Positions 16,722 through 24,566 of a DNA stretch of 64,000 bases are shown here, piece by piece. Both the position numbers and the translations under genes were made by a program. The notes under the pieces were generated by a model. It was not told the DNA's origin, did no database searches, and saw nothing but the letters and a program-made list of their open reading frames with translations. Source of the DNA: Rossellomorea aquimaris (GTDB lineage Bacteria > Bacillota > Bacilli > Bacillales > Bacillaceae_B); NCBI RefSeq assembly GCF_020171925.1, contig NZ_JAIVAR010000003.1, forward strand, positions 310,001 through 374,000, given 5' to 3'. Positions within the stretch are counted from its first letter, which is position 1. Every line of letters begins with the position of its first letter.

Positions 16722-17291
16722 TTATTTAAGTATTTCAGACTGAGAGATTCCGATAATGTTTTCAATCACACCCTCAACATCCCCTTGATCATGTATGACG
16801 AATAGATAGTCTGCTTCCCCCTCGACAGGACGTTTGACATCATCGTCCGACGACTCTGCCCCCTGCCTTTCAAGAAGGGCCTGAAATGTCGTCGGATTCC
16901 TGAAGATCGCCGTGCTGCGCCGACTCCCTGCGATTCGTTCCTCCAGAATATGATGAGGGATGTTAAAATCCACAACGATGCTCTTGAATCCCTTTTGATG
17001 ATAATAGTCCAACAACCGCAAACGTCCACTACGGCTTCGATTGGAATTGCAGACAATCAGGTGACAATCGGTCTCCTCCACCGCATGTTGAACAATCGTT
17101 TTGGTGAGCGCAGTCTTGAATGTGTTCGGCCCTTCCTTTGCCAATAACTTGCGATAATATGTATTGATGAATGCTGCATGACGGTCTTGATCGACCACGA
17201 CTGCATTCTCCAGCCGTTCTTCCAGCCTGTTTGCAAAAGTGGTCTTTCCGCTGTGGGTTTTGCCGACAGTCATGATGATGAATCGTTTCAT
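16722..17291 (-). CDS. P-loop kinase-like protein
   Basis: 189-residue nucleotide-binding protein with a Walker A motif GKTHSGKTT at residues 10-18 and DQDRHAAF as a probable nucleoside-kinase-like Asp-Arg motif. A Walker B-like strand LIVCNSNRSRSGR follows. The arrangement matches small AAA_33/zeta-toxin-like kinases that phosphorylate nucleosides, RNA ends or sugars; the substrate is unknown. The start is ATG at 17291 behind GAGAGG. It ends 14 bases before the SnoaL-like gene start, so the two are probably co-transcribed. Confidence 0.7.
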   Translation of the reverse strand: MKRFIIMTVGKTHSGKTTFANRLEERLENAVVVDQDRHAAFINTYYRKLLAKEGPNTFKTALTKTIVQHAVEETDCHLIVCNSNRSRSGRLRLLDYYHQKGFKSIVVDFNIPHHILEERIAGSRRSTAIFRNPTTFQALLERQGAESSDDDVKRPVEGEADYLFVIHDQGDVEGVIENIIGISQSEILK

Positions 17292-17307
17292 CTTGTAGCC
17301 TCTCTTT

Positions 17308-17751
17308 CTATTTAATAAGGTTAGATAGTTCGTTATGCACTTCCCCTGAGGTTTCAGTGAAAAAGGATAGATCAAATAGGATGATGACTAGTAGCAAGAG
17401 GAGCAAGCAAACCCCATACCCTCCTGTTTGCTTCACACCTTTGCTCAGCATCCAGATAATCCCCACTAAAAGGAAGGGGATCACAAAAAGGTTCAACTGC
17501 CAGACCATACGAAGTTTATTAATTTTCATTCCAATGAGAGCGAGTGTGATTTCAGCATGCTCGGAGGTATGATTGTTGTCGAATTCGATCGTTTCTTTAT
17601 AAAACATGCCGTGAGAGATGACCGTTGAGTTCGTTTCTTCATTGCGTTGGTACGTCCAGCCTGTCGGATAAATATCTGCCCTTACATATAAAGCCGTTAA
17701 AAACAATAGAAAAGCCAGATATAAAACCATCATTTTCTTCTGAGAAATCAA
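17308..17751 (-). CDS. Membrane protein of unknown function, probable TTG start
   Basis: 147-residue membrane protein with three predicted helices: about residues 6-24, 82-102 and 112-132. The loop between helices 1 and 2 (about 55 residues, starting DIYPTGWTYQRNEE) probably lies outside. Start: TTG at 17751, 8 bases after GGGGAGG; the GTG at 17760 is too close to the site. It follows the 134-residue membrane-anchored protein by 14 bases, so the pair is likely an operon. I do not recognise the family. Confidence 0.6.
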   Translation of the reverse strand: MISQKKMMVLYLAFLLFLTALYVRADIYPTGWTYQRNEETNSTVISHGMFYKETIEFDNNHTSEHAEITLALIGMKINKLRMVWQLNLFVIPFLLVGIIWMLSKGVKQTGGYGVCLLLLLLVIILFDLSFFTETSGEVHNELSNLIK

Positions 17752-17765
17752 GTCATCCACCTCCC

Positions 17766-18170
17766 CTAGCCGCCGATTAACTCTAGTAACTTTTTCCGGT
17801 CCCCCTTACCGCCGATTTTAAAAGAATCACCTTCCCCAGCCCTGATGATATGCGTGTACCTGCCGGAGCTCTCCCACACCCTGAATTCATCGGTCCTTCC
17901 ACCTTCATAGGTGGCAGTGACTAAATGGTCTTCATGATTGGCCATTTCATACATCGTTTTGGCTTCATGGCCGGCTCTGTTGAGGATGCGGGTGAATTTG
18001 TTAATTGTGTCCCGGTCTGATACTAATCTTTCTTTTTCATAGGTCTTGTTTTTATGATTATAAGATTGGATCTTTATTTCTTTGATCTCAGGAATCCCGT
18101 TAGATAGAAAAACATAGGTACCAAAAATAAGGATTGAAATTGCTGCAAGGATGATCACCCAACGTTTCAT
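17766..18170 (-). CDS. Membrane-anchored extracytoplasmic protein of unknown function
   Basis: 134 residues: an uncleaved signal-anchor helix (residues 4-22) and a soluble extracellular domain of about 110 residues with KIQSYNHKNKTYEKERLVSDRDTINKF. ATG follows GGGGGAGAG. It is the first gene of a two-gene minus-strand operon. No family is recognised, but it resembles other small anchored Bacillus proteins with a beta-rich outer domain. Confidence 0.6.
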   Translation of the reverse strand: MKRWVIILAAISILIFGTYVFLSNGIPEIKEIKIQSYNHKNKTYEKERLVSDRDTINKFTRILNRAGHEAKTMYEMANHEDHLVTATYEGGRTDEFRVWESSGRYTHIIRAGEGDSFKIGGKGDRKKLLELIGG

Positions 18171-18395
18171 TCACTCTCCCCCTTTCAGATGGAAACCGCT
18201 TCATTCATTAACCTTATTTTACCATACGTGCATTTATTATCTATTGAAACGTACTCGTGCTTTTATCCTGAAGTCTGTAAACCCTCCAAAACCATCCATT
18301 AGGAAATGGAGGGACAGGTGTGATATATTCTTTGTAAACATGATGGAAAATAAAATGGCTACATTGCTTATAGATTCATGCAAGGAGGACTTCCC

Positions 18396-18758
18396 ATGAA
18401 AAAATACAATATCCCTGTTGAAGCGGCCCTGGAAGTCATCGGAGGCAAATGGAAGGTCGTCATCCTTTGTCACCTCATCGACAACGGGACGCTCAGGACG
18501 AGTGAATTGAAACGGCTCATGCCGAACATCACCCAAAAAATGCTCACCCAGCAGCTGAGGGAGCTTGAAACGGATGGTGTCGTTGACCGGATCATCTACA
18601 ATCAGGTGCCACCCAAAGTGGAATACAAATTGACCGACTACGGTAACTCCCTTACACCTGCCCTGCAGATGCTCTGCTCCTGGGGGGAACAGCATATCGA
18701 AAAAACAGTCTCAGAAGGCGAGGACGTACTCGTCATTTCTGGCGAAAATGAAAAATAA
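18396..18758 (+). CDS. HxlR-family transcriptional regulator
   Basis: 120-residue winged-helix regulator of the HxlR type. The start PVEAALEVIGGKWKVVILCHL is the family signature, and NITQKMLTQQLRELETDGVVDR is the recognition helix and following helix. Cys25 lies in the position where redox-sensing HxlR proteins carry their reactive cysteine, so a thiol-stress signal is possible. ATG at 18396 lies 8 bases after GGAGG. No obvious target gene is adjacent; it is monocistronic with a terminator. Confidence 0.9.
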   Translation: MKKYNIPVEAALEVIGGKWKVVILCHLIDNGTLRTSELKRLMPNITQKMLTQQLRELETDGVVDRIIYNQVPPKVEYKLTDYGNSLTPALQMLCSWGEQHIEKTVSEGEDVLVISGENEK

Positions 18759-18768
18759 CCCATTACAC

Positions 18769-18802
18769 AAAACCCTGCTCCCCCTGTGGAGCAGGGTTTT
18801 GC
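18769..18802 (+). terminator. Terminator of the HxlR gene
   Basis: AAAACCCTGCTCC and GGAGCAGGGTTTT around a short loop. Confidence 0.9.
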
Positions 18803-18813
18803 CTTATGATTCT

Positions 18814-18845
18814 GGAAGGTACGTCCCGCGGTGCTTTAAAGTATA
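18814..18845. repeat. Half copy of the dispersed GGTACGTCCC palindrome
   Basis: GGAAGGTACGTCCC, then GCTTTAAAG, as in the left half of the intact palindromes; the right arm is missing. It lies just upstream of the MarR operon promoter. Confidence 0.7.
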
Positions 18846-18867
18846 AAAGCATGTTGAGCCGGTTTTG

Positions 18868-18910
18868 TTGACTTCTTTTTGCGGATGTTTTATATTAGTT
18901 GATGCATCAA
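18868..18910 (+). promoter_or_regulatory. Promoter and palindromic operator of the MarR-nitroreductase operon
   Basis: TTGACT-N17-TATATT promoter (18868-18896), immediately followed by the perfect 12-base palindrome TTGATGCATCAA (18899-18910), which covers the transcription start. This is the expected position for autorepression by the MarR protein encoded next. Confidence 0.75.
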
Positions 18911-18947
18911 TGATTGACCCCTCAATCAATTGAAGGAGGAGGATGCT

Positions 18948-19370
18948 TTGTCCAAGGATGAGAAGATTTTAATTCAATTAAATGATATTTATAAGCAAGT
19001 GAGCCCCAAGTTTGAGCGTTGTACCGGTATCAGCCAGTCTCGCCTCGAGCTCTTGCACAAACTGATGGAAGTAGATGAAATCAGCCAGAGGGCCCTTCAG
19101 CGTGAAGTGAATATTGATCATGCAGCTGTGACAAGGCATTTGAAGCAGCTCGAAGCAAGCGGGATGATTTCCCGCCGGAAGAACCCTGAGGATAACCGGG
19201 TGACGTTCGTCAGACTGACCGATCAAGGAAGGGACAGGATCGATGCCCTGTGTCAGGAGAAGAAGCAGTTCATCGGCCAGGTGCTCAACGGGTTCAGTTC
19301 CGAGGACCAATCAATACTTTCGGATTTGCTTATGCGGATCCAGCAGAATGTCAAAGATATAAACTATTAA
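18948..19370 (+). CDS. MarR-family regulator (YdgJ-like), TTG start
   Basis: 140-residue winged-helix regulator of the MarR family. The DNA-binding core reads ISQRALQREVNIDHAAVTRHLKQLEASGMISRRKNPEDNRVTFVRLTDQG, with the wing in the DNR segment. Start: TTG at 18948 behind GGAGGAGG; the upstream in-frame codons have no site. It precedes a nitroreductase and a small monooxygenase, the layout of B. subtilis ydgJ-ydgI, so it probably represses its own operon until an electrophile or aromatic compound is bound. Confidence 0.85.
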   Translation: MSKDEKILIQLNDIYKQVSPKFERCTGISQSRLELLHKLMEVDEISQRALQREVNIDHAAVTRHLKQLEASGMISRRKNPEDNRVTFVRLTDQGRDRIDALCQEKKQFIGQVLNGFSSEDQSILSDLLMRIQQNVKDINY

Positions 19371-19390
19371 TCATAAAGGAGTTTTTCAAC

Positions 19391-20026
19391 ATGAATGCAA
19401 CTAGAAATAACGACTTCAAAGAAATCATCACTGGACGCCGCTCCATCAGGAATTATGATCCATCGGTCAAGATCAGCAAAGAGGAAATGACGGAAATCCT
19501 GCAAGAAGCAACATTGGCACCATCTTCCGTGAACTTGCAGCCATGGCGTTTCCTTGTCATCGATAGCCAGGAAGGGAAAGAGACATTGGCCCCACTTGCG
19601 AAATTCAACCAGACACAAGTGAAGACATCGGCCGCCGTCATCGCAGTATTCGTAGATATGAACAGTCTGGACTACGCAGATGAAATCTACGATGAAGCCG
19701 TTGAAAGAGGGTTTATGCCAGCGGAGGTAAGGGACAGACAACTGCCTTCCATCAAAGGACTTCTTGATATCATGACAGAAGAGCAATACAAAGAAATGAA
19801 CCTCATTGATGGAGGATTGGTATCCATGCAGCTCATGCTGGCAGCCCGTGCGCACGGATACGACACGAACCCGATCGGCGGTTATGAAAAAGATCAGATC
19901 GCTGAAGCGTACGGCATGGATAAAGACCGTTACTATCCAGTCATGCTCATCTCCATCGGTAAAGCAGCCGACGCAGGATATCAATCGGTTCGTCTGCCAG
20001 TTGAAAAGATCACTGAATGGAAATAA
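19391..20026 (+). CDS. Nitroreductase-family flavoprotein (YdgI-like)
   Basis: 211-residue NAD(P)H-dependent FMN oxidoreductase. FMN-binding landmarks are RRSIRNYD near residue 17 and the PSSVNLQPWRFLV segment; GLVSMQLMLAARAHGYDTNPIGGY is the second half of the site. Such enzymes reduce nitroaromatics or quinones; the physiological substrate is unknown. Start: ATG behind AAGGAG, 20 bases after the marR stop, in the same operon. Confidence 0.9.
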   Translation: MNATRNNDFKEIITGRRSIRNYDPSVKISKEEMTEILQEATLAPSSVNLQPWRFLVIDSQEGKETLAPLAKFNQTQVKTSAAVIAVFVDMNSLDYADEIYDEAVERGFMPAEVRDRQLPSIKGLLDIMTEEQYKEMNLIDGGLVSMQLMLAARAHGYDTNPIGGYEKDQIAEAYGMDKDRYYPVMLISIGKAADAGYQSVRLPVEKITEWK

Positions 20027-20089
20027 TGGGAAGGGGGCTTTTCTCCCCCATTCCACGACCATAACATTACAATGAAAAGAGGAAACGAC

Positions 20090-20386
20090 ATGATTATCAT
20101 CCACGCACATTTTCAAATCAAAGCTGATAAAGAACAAGCATTTCTTGAAGAAGTCCGTTCACTTGTATCAGCATCAAGGGCTGAAGAAGGAAACATTTCT
20201 TACGACTTGATGAAGGACACGGAGAAGGAACAAACCTATACAATGGTGGAAACGTGGAAAGACGGCGCAGCCGTCGAAGCACACAATACGAGCGAACACT
20301 TCATCGATTTTGGTAAAAAAGCTCCAGAATATATGGCTGCACCGATCGATGTCCAAGTCTTTGCCGGTGAAAAGGTTGAAAGATAG
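20090..20386 (+). CDS. ABM-family monooxygenase-like protein
   Basis: 98-residue ferredoxin-like dimeric alpha+beta barrel protein of the antibiotic biosynthesis monooxygenase (ABM) type. Landmarks are IIIHAHFQIKADKEQAFLEEV and MVETWKDGAAVEAHN. Members act on quinones or haem or have no cofactor at all. It is third in the MarR-nitroreductase operon (63-base gap), supporting a role in handling quinones or other electrophiles. ATG at 20090 follows AAGAGGAAA. Confidence 0.82.
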   Translation: MIIIHAHFQIKADKEQAFLEEVRSLVSASRAEEGNISYDLMKDTEKEQTYTMVETWKDGAAVEAHNTSEHFIDFGKKAPEYMAAPIDVQVFAGEKVER

Positions 20387-20397
20387 TTTCATCTAAG

Positions 20398-20436
20398 AAA
20401 ATCGCCCCGTCCTTGGAGAACGGGGCGATTTTTTTA
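20398..20436 (+). terminator. Terminator of the MarR-nitroreductase operon
   Basis: AAAATCGCCCCGT and ACGGGGCGATTTTTTT form a strong stem. It abuts the truncated DUF421 frame on the other strand. Confidence 0.95.
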
Positions 20437-20555
20437 AAGAACGTCAATTGACTCAGCTGTTTCCTCCCCAACAAACGAGCAAGAATTAATAGCACCAAGA
20501 AGCTGGCGGTTGACCGCGAAATCATCTCTAAGAAATCAACATCCTGCACGCTCAA
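20436..20555 (-). pseudogene. 5' remnant of a DUF421 (YetF-like) membrane protein gene
   Basis: The first 40 codons match the start of DUF421 proteins: a transmembrane helix and RLLGRKQLSQLTFF, the conserved family motif. The homology stops exactly where the frame runs into the opposing operon's terminator, so the remaining 150 or more residues are missing. TTG at 20555 overlaps the stop of the CBO0543-like gene, indicating a former translationally coupled pair. The open frame continues meaninglessly to 20301. Confidence 0.7.
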
Positions 20556-21034
20556 CCCTCCCCTTTCAACGCTCCCCGCTCTTTCTCCAGACGCAGGATT
20601 ATCTTATAAAATGCGACCAATAACAGGAGGAGGATGGGGTCTTCGATCGCTGAATACTCCCACTTCCACCATCCGTAATGAAAGTAACCCCATGGAGCAG
20701 GAAGCCTTGTCAGTGCTTCATACATAAGTAAAGCCCCAGTCCACCCTGCTAGATAAAGAAACTGCTTCGTAAACCCTCTTCCAAAAGGGAAAAATTGAAG
20801 GAAGAGCAGGTTGACTGGCGGCAGAAGGACTGTGTGTCCAATGAGCCCCGACCAATTGACCCCTTTCCCGAAGTACCAATAAGCTGAATATTTGAATTCA
20901 ACAATCAGATCATGCGTCTGTTGGAAGGCGATCGTGAATGTCCAAATATGAAGTTTCTGATTCGTTGTCAACCGGTCACTGAAGAAATAAGCGGCTACAT
21001 TGAAAAATATAACGGCAATTAATAGTCCAATCAT
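20552..21034 (-). CDS. CBO0543-family membrane protein
   Basis: 160-residue integral membrane protein with about five hydrophobic helices. The segments LHIWTFTIAFQQTHDLIVEFKYSAYWYF and LPAPWGYFHYGWWKWEYS are typical of the CBO0543 family, common in Bacillaceae and clostridia and often near spore-related DUF421 genes; the function is unknown. ATG at 21034 follows AAGGAA. It was probably co-transcribed with the now-truncated DUF421 gene. Confidence 0.7.
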   Translation of the reverse strand: MIGLLIAVIFFNVAAYFFSDRLTTNQKLHIWTFTIAFQQTHDLIVEFKYSAYWYFGKGVNWSGLIGHTVLLPPVNLLFLQFFPFGRGFTKQFLYLAGWTGALLMYEALTRLPAPWGYFHYGWWKWEYSAIEDPILLLLLVAFYKIILRLEKERGALKGEG

Positions 21035-21121
21035 AAGAAATTCCTTAGTCTATAAATTTTCTTTTAGTATCAAGCAAGCATTTTACAAATATACCCTTAT
21101 CGATGAACTTCCCCCTTCTCG

Positions 21122-21150
21122 AAGGTACGTCCCTCGGTGCGGCACCGCGG
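21122..21150. repeat. Partial GGTACGTCCCTC element
   Basis: AAGGTACGTCCCTCGGTGC, followed by a different right side (GCACCGCGG) that forms only a short local hairpin. It belongs to the dispersed palindrome family. Confidence 0.65.
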
Positions 21151-21184
21151 TGAATCGATATTTTCTTGAAATAATAATTTTCTA

Positions 21185-21213
21185 TTGATTTATGGGAAGG
21201 GTTTTTTTATAAT
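21185..21213 (+). promoter_or_regulatory. Promoter of the PTS operon
   Basis: TTGATT-N17-TATAAT with a perfect -10, leaving a leader of about 175 bases before the PTS start codon. Confidence 0.75.
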
Positions 21214-21233
21214 GAGATTTATCGAATGAAACG

Positions 21234-21247
21234 TGCAAACGGTTGCA
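21234..21247 (+). promoter_or_regulatory. LacI-type operator or cre site
   Basis: TGCAAACGGTTGCA, nearly palindromic with a central CG, about 14 bases after the predicted transcription start. It fits either a LacI/MalR-type operator or CcpA cre. Confidence 0.6.
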
Positions 21248-21324
21248 TCTCTTTTCACGGTTCTTTTTAACAGGAATAGCCACCCGATAAGACGCTGACC
21301 ATCTCTTCATTTTTATCATGAAAA

Positions 21325-21361
21325 ATGAAAACGCACACAAAATTTTATGAAAACGAATACA
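21325..21361 (+). promoter_or_regulatory. Two tandem consensus cre sites
   Basis: ATGAAAACGCACACA (21325-21339) and ATGAAAACGAATACA (21347-21361) each match the B. subtilis cre consensus WTGNAANCGNWNNCW at every defined position. Their starts are 22 bases apart, and both lie in the transcribed leader of the PTS gene, where CcpA acts as a roadblock. Confidence 0.75.
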
Positions 21362-21396
21362 CGTAAGATATTGATATTAAAGGAGGAAACAGGTTT

Positions 21397-23034
21397 ATGA
21401 AGAATTTATTGTCATTTGATTTCTGGCAGAAGTTCGGAAAGGCACTCTTGGTCGTTGTCGCAGTCATGCCTGCTGCCGGGATCATGATTTCGATCGGTAA
21501 ATTGATCGGAATGACCGGTGGGGACATCGCTTTAGTGCAAACGATTGCAAGAGTGATGGAAGATATCGGATGGGGGATCATCACTAATCTACATATCCTC
21601 TTCGCTGTCGCCATCGGGGGATCGTGGGCGAAGGAACGTGCAGGCGGTGCATTCGCTGCACTTATCGCTTTCATCTTGATCAACCGCATCACCGGAGCGA
21701 TTTTCGGAGTGAACGGCGATATGCTTGCAGACCCCGAAGCAACCGTCTCGTCCCTATTCGGACAAACATTGATTGTATCTGATTACTTCACATCCGTTCT
21801 TGGTGCACCTGCACTGAACATGGGTGTATTCGTCGGAATCATCTCAGGGTTCCTCGGAGCGAACCTTTTCAACAAATATTATAACTATGATAAATTACCG
21901 GACGCCCTTTCCTTCTTTAACGGAAAGCGCTTCGTCCCATTCGTCGTCATTGTCGGCTCGGTTGTAACCGCTGTCGTCATGAGTATCGTCTGGCCTTTCA
22001 TCCAGGGTGCACTGAATGATTTCGGTCAATGGATCGCTACATCACGCAACTCTGCACCAATCATCGCACCGTTTGTCTTCGGTGCCATGGAGCGTCTGTT
22101 ACTGCCATTCGGACTGCACCATATGCTGACGGTTCCGATCAACTACACAGAGCTAGGCGGAACTTACAAAATCCTTACTGGTTCAGGAGCTGGTTCGACG
22201 GTAGCCGGTCAAGACCCACTTTGGCTTGCATGGATCGCCGACTTGAACAACTTCCTTCAGGCTGGGGATACCGAAAGCTACAAACAATTATTGAATGATG
22301 TCACACCTGCCCGCTTCAAAGTAGGTCAGATGATTCTTTCATCTGCTGCACTGATCGGGATCGCTTTTGCAATGTATAGAAACGTCGATCAAGACAAAAA
22401 GAAAAAGTATAAGTCCATGTTCTTATCAGCTGGTCTGGCTGTCTTCCTAACAGGTGTAACAGAGCCGATTGAATTCATGTTCATGTTCGCTGCGCCACTT
22501 CTATATGTCGTGTACGCCATCATGACAGGGTTGGCATTTGCCATCGTTGATATCATCAACATCCGCGTCCACTCATTCGGATCGATCGAGCTATTGACCC
22601 GTGTGCCGATGATTGTCAAAGCCGGTCTGTGGATGGACCTGGTGAACTTTGTGATGGCATGTCTTGTCTTCTTCTTCCTGAACTTTACGGTTGCAAACTT
22701 CTTGATCAAGAAGTTCAACTTCCCGACTCCGGGACGTAACGGGAACTATATCGAAGACGATGCGGCTACAGGCGGCTCATCTTCTGTGAAAAAAGATTCC
22801 CTCGCACCTAAAGTGGTTGCCCTACTTGGTGGAAAAGAAAACATCGTGGATGTCGATGCGTGCATGACGCGACTTCGTGTAACCGTCAAAGATACAAGCC
22901 TCGTCGGCACAGAAGCAGAATGGAAACAAAACGGCGCACTCGGATTGATTCTGAAAGACAAAGGCGTCCAAGCGATTTATGGTCCAAAAGCAGACGTCAT
23001 CAAATCCGATATCCAGGACCTGCTTGGAGCGTAA
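21397..23034 (+). CDS. PTS sugar transporter, fused EIIC-EIIB
   Basis: 545-residue membrane permease that takes up and phosphorylates a sugar. The EIIC part (about 1-440) has ten or so helices and the glucose-family loop LTGVTEPIEFMFMF; a linker GGSSSVKKDS leads to EIIB (about 465-545), where Cys489 in CMTRLRV is the phosphorylated residue. No EIIA domain is present, so a separate EIIA must donate phosphate. It most resembles alpha-glucoside/maltose-type IICB proteins, but the sugar is uncertain. Start: ATG behind AAAGGAGG. Catabolite repression is likely from the cre sites in its leader. Confidence 0.88.
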   Translation: MKNLLSFDFWQKFGKALLVVVAVMPAAGIMISIGKLIGMTGGDIALVQTIARVMEDIGWGIITNLHILFAVAIGGSWAKERAGGAFAALIAFILINRITGAIFGVNGDMLADPEATVSSLFGQTLIVSDYFTSVLGAPALNMGVFVGIISGFLGANLFNKYYNYDKLPDALSFFNGKRFVPFVVIVGSVVTAVVMSIVWPFIQGALNDFGQWIATSRNSAPIIAPFVFGAMERLLLPFGLHHMLTVPINYTELGGTYKILTGSGAGSTVAGQDPLWLAWIADLNNFLQAGDTESYKQLLNDVTPARFKVGQMILSSAALIGIAFAMYRNVDQDKKKKYKSMFLSAGLAVFLTGVTEPIEFMFMFAAPLLYVVYAIMTGLAFAIVDIINIRVHSFGSIELLTRVPMIVKAGLWMDLVNFVMACLVFFFLNFTVANFLIKKFNFPTPGRNGNYIEDDAATGGSSSVKKDSLAPKVVALLGGKENIVDVDACMTRLRVTVKDTSLVGTEAEWKQNGALGLILKDKGVQAIYGPKADVIKSDIQDLLGA

Positions 23035-23037
23035 TCC

Positions 23038-23838
23038 ATGAAATTATTGACATTGAACTGCCACTCCTGGCAGGAAGACAATCAACGAGAGAAGCTCTCA
23101 ATACTTGCTCATAGCATCGCGGAAAAATCATACGATGTCATCGCGCTTCAGGAAGTCAGTCAGCTCATCGAGAGTGAAACTGTTTCAGGCATTGTGAAAC
23201 AGGACAACTTCGCCCTTGCCCTGCTTGCAGAGCTTGAGGGGCTTGGCGTGACAGACTACCGGCTCGTATGGGATTTCGCCCACATCGGTTACGATGTCTA
23301 CGAAGAAGGCGTTGCCCTCCTGACCAGGCATGATGTTGTGGAAGAACACTCATTCTTCATTTCAAAGAGTCATGATCAATCTTACTGGAAGACCCGTAAA
23401 ATCGTAGGGGCCACCATTTCCTACAATGGCCGCCCCCTCACCTTCTACTCCTGTCACCTCGGCTGGTGGCAGGACGAAGAAGAACCGTTCAGCTTTCAGG
23501 CAGATTCTCTGCTCGAACAGGTCACATCGGAATCACCCTATTTTCTCATGGGGGACTTCAACAACAACGCCCACATCCGCGGTGAAGGCTATGATTACCT
23601 TCTATCCAAGGGAATTGTTGATACGTACGACCTTGCCCGTGATTGTGATGAAGGCGTCACGGTCGAAGGCAAGATCGCCGGCTGGGATGAGAATAAGGTG
23701 GACCTCCGCATCGACCTCATTTTGGCCAATGAACGATTTGACGTGCTTTCTTCCAAGGTTATTTTTAATGGAAAGAATAAACCTGTCGTGTCGGATCATT
23801 ATGGGGTTGAGGTTACGGTTGAAGACTCGTCTATTTGA
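23038..23838 (+). CDS. Endonuclease/exonuclease/phosphatase-family hydrolase
   Basis: 266-residue metal-dependent phosphodiesterase of the EEP/DNase I-like fold. Motifs: LLTLNCHSW (metal site strand 1), IALQEVSQL with the catalytic Glu, YFLMGDFNNNAH (Asp-Asn pair) and the C-terminal VSDHYGVEV with the catalytic Asp-His. It begins 3 bases after the PTS stop codon, so it is translated from the same mRNA. The substrate is unknown; a sugar-phosphate or phosphodiester made from the imported sugar is one possibility, since a nuclease role would be odd in this operon. Confidence 0.85.
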   Translation: MKLLTLNCHSWQEDNQREKLSILAHSIAEKSYDVIALQEVSQLIESETVSGIVKQDNFALALLAELEGLGVTDYRLVWDFAHIGYDVYEEGVALLTRHDVVEEHSFFISKSHDQSYWKTRKIVGATISYNGRPLTFYSCHLGWWQDEEEPFSFQADSLLEQVTSESPYFLMGDFNNNAHIRGEGYDYLLSKGIVDTYDLARDCDEGVTVEGKIAGWDENKVDLRIDLILANERFDVLSSKVIFNGKNKPVVSDHYGVEVTVEDSSI

Positions 23839-23855
23839 TAGACGGGTTTTTTTAT
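23826..23855 (+). terminator. Terminator of the PTS operon
   Basis: CTCGTCTAT and ATAGACGGG with a 3-base loop followed by seven Ts, overlapping the last codons. Confidence 0.9.
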
Positions 23856-23911
23856 TAACTTCTGATTTTAATATGTAGATCCTTTACCTATTGGAGCCAG
23901 ATAATAGAAAG

Positions 23912-23946
23912 AAAAAAGCCGGAAACTTTCTCCGGCTTTTTCTTAT
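23912..23946 (-). terminator. Terminator of the 155-aa protein gene
   Basis: AAAAAGCCGGA and TCCGGCTTTTTT with a short loop, T-rich on both strands; 18 bases after the stop codon. Confidence 0.9.
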
Positions 23947-23963
23947 GGTCACTGACCAGTGGC

Positions 23964-24431
23964 TTATCCACCAACCGTTTCGTCACAAGCTCCAATAAAC
24001 GTCTGTGGCGTTACATCTGCTTCAAATGTTGTATCAAAAGAATCTCCGTCTTCATTGAAAGCTGAAATAACAACGGTTGCTGTATCACCTGAGATGGTGT
24101 AGCTGAAGTTGACCGTATAATCCCCCATTGGCAATACATTCCCAGCAGCTCGAGCAGTACCATTCGTCATCGTGGCAACCGTATTGCCTGTACACGAAAT
24201 CATACCGCGTCTCCCCATCGTGAAGTTGATTGTGCTTCCTGGTCTGCCTCCAAAGTTGATTGTGAAGTTATTCACGGCAGGGTTACAGTTTGGCCCTCCG
24301 GTGAAACATTGCACCGCTGAAAAATTAATCGATTCAGTCAACATTGATTCTTCTCCATCAACGACTACAGTTGCAGTGGCTTCGGTCGCTTCAATCCCCA
24401 ACCGGTACTTACAAGGACAAGTAAGACCCAT
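23964..24431 (-). CDS. Unrecognised cysteine-containing beta-rich protein
   Basis: 155 residues without signal peptide or membrane helix. Composition is Thr/Val/Asn/Gly-rich with alternating hydrophobic residues (FTINFGGRPGSTINFTM, YTVNFSYTISGDTATVVIS), suggesting a beta sandwich. Six cysteines: residues 5 and 7 (TCPCKYR), 42, 49, 80 and 149. Such composition fits a spore-coat, exosporium or appendage subunit that cross-links by disulfides, but that is inference. It has a strong ribosome site (AAAGGAGGTGAG) and its own terminator, so high expression is likely. I do not recognise the family. Confidence 0.6.
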   Translation of the reverse strand: MGLTCPCKYRLGIEATEATATVVVDGEESMLTESINFSAVQCFTGGPNCNPAVNNFTINFGGRPGSTINFTMGRRGMISCTGNTVATMTNGTARAAGNVLPMGDYTVNFSYTISGDTATVVISAFNEDGDSFDTTFEADVTPQTFIGACDETVGG

Positions 24432-24517
24432 TCATCTCACCTCCTTTTTTCTCGGAATACTTCATTATATGAAAACAAGATCCCATGGCTTGGACATATA
24501 TAGGAGGAAATACATCC

Positions 24518-24566
24518 ATTTTCTTGAAAAACAGGGGATAAAGTCCCTTTTTCTTCAAGAAAAGAT
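24518..24566 (+). other. Inverted repeat in the leader of the 559-aa membrane protein gene
   Basis: TTTTCTTGAA (24519-24528) pairs with TTCAAGAAAA (24554-24563), with GGGA/TCCC pairing inside the loop. It lies 75-120 bases before the start codon. No known riboswitch class is recognised. Confidence 0.5.
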
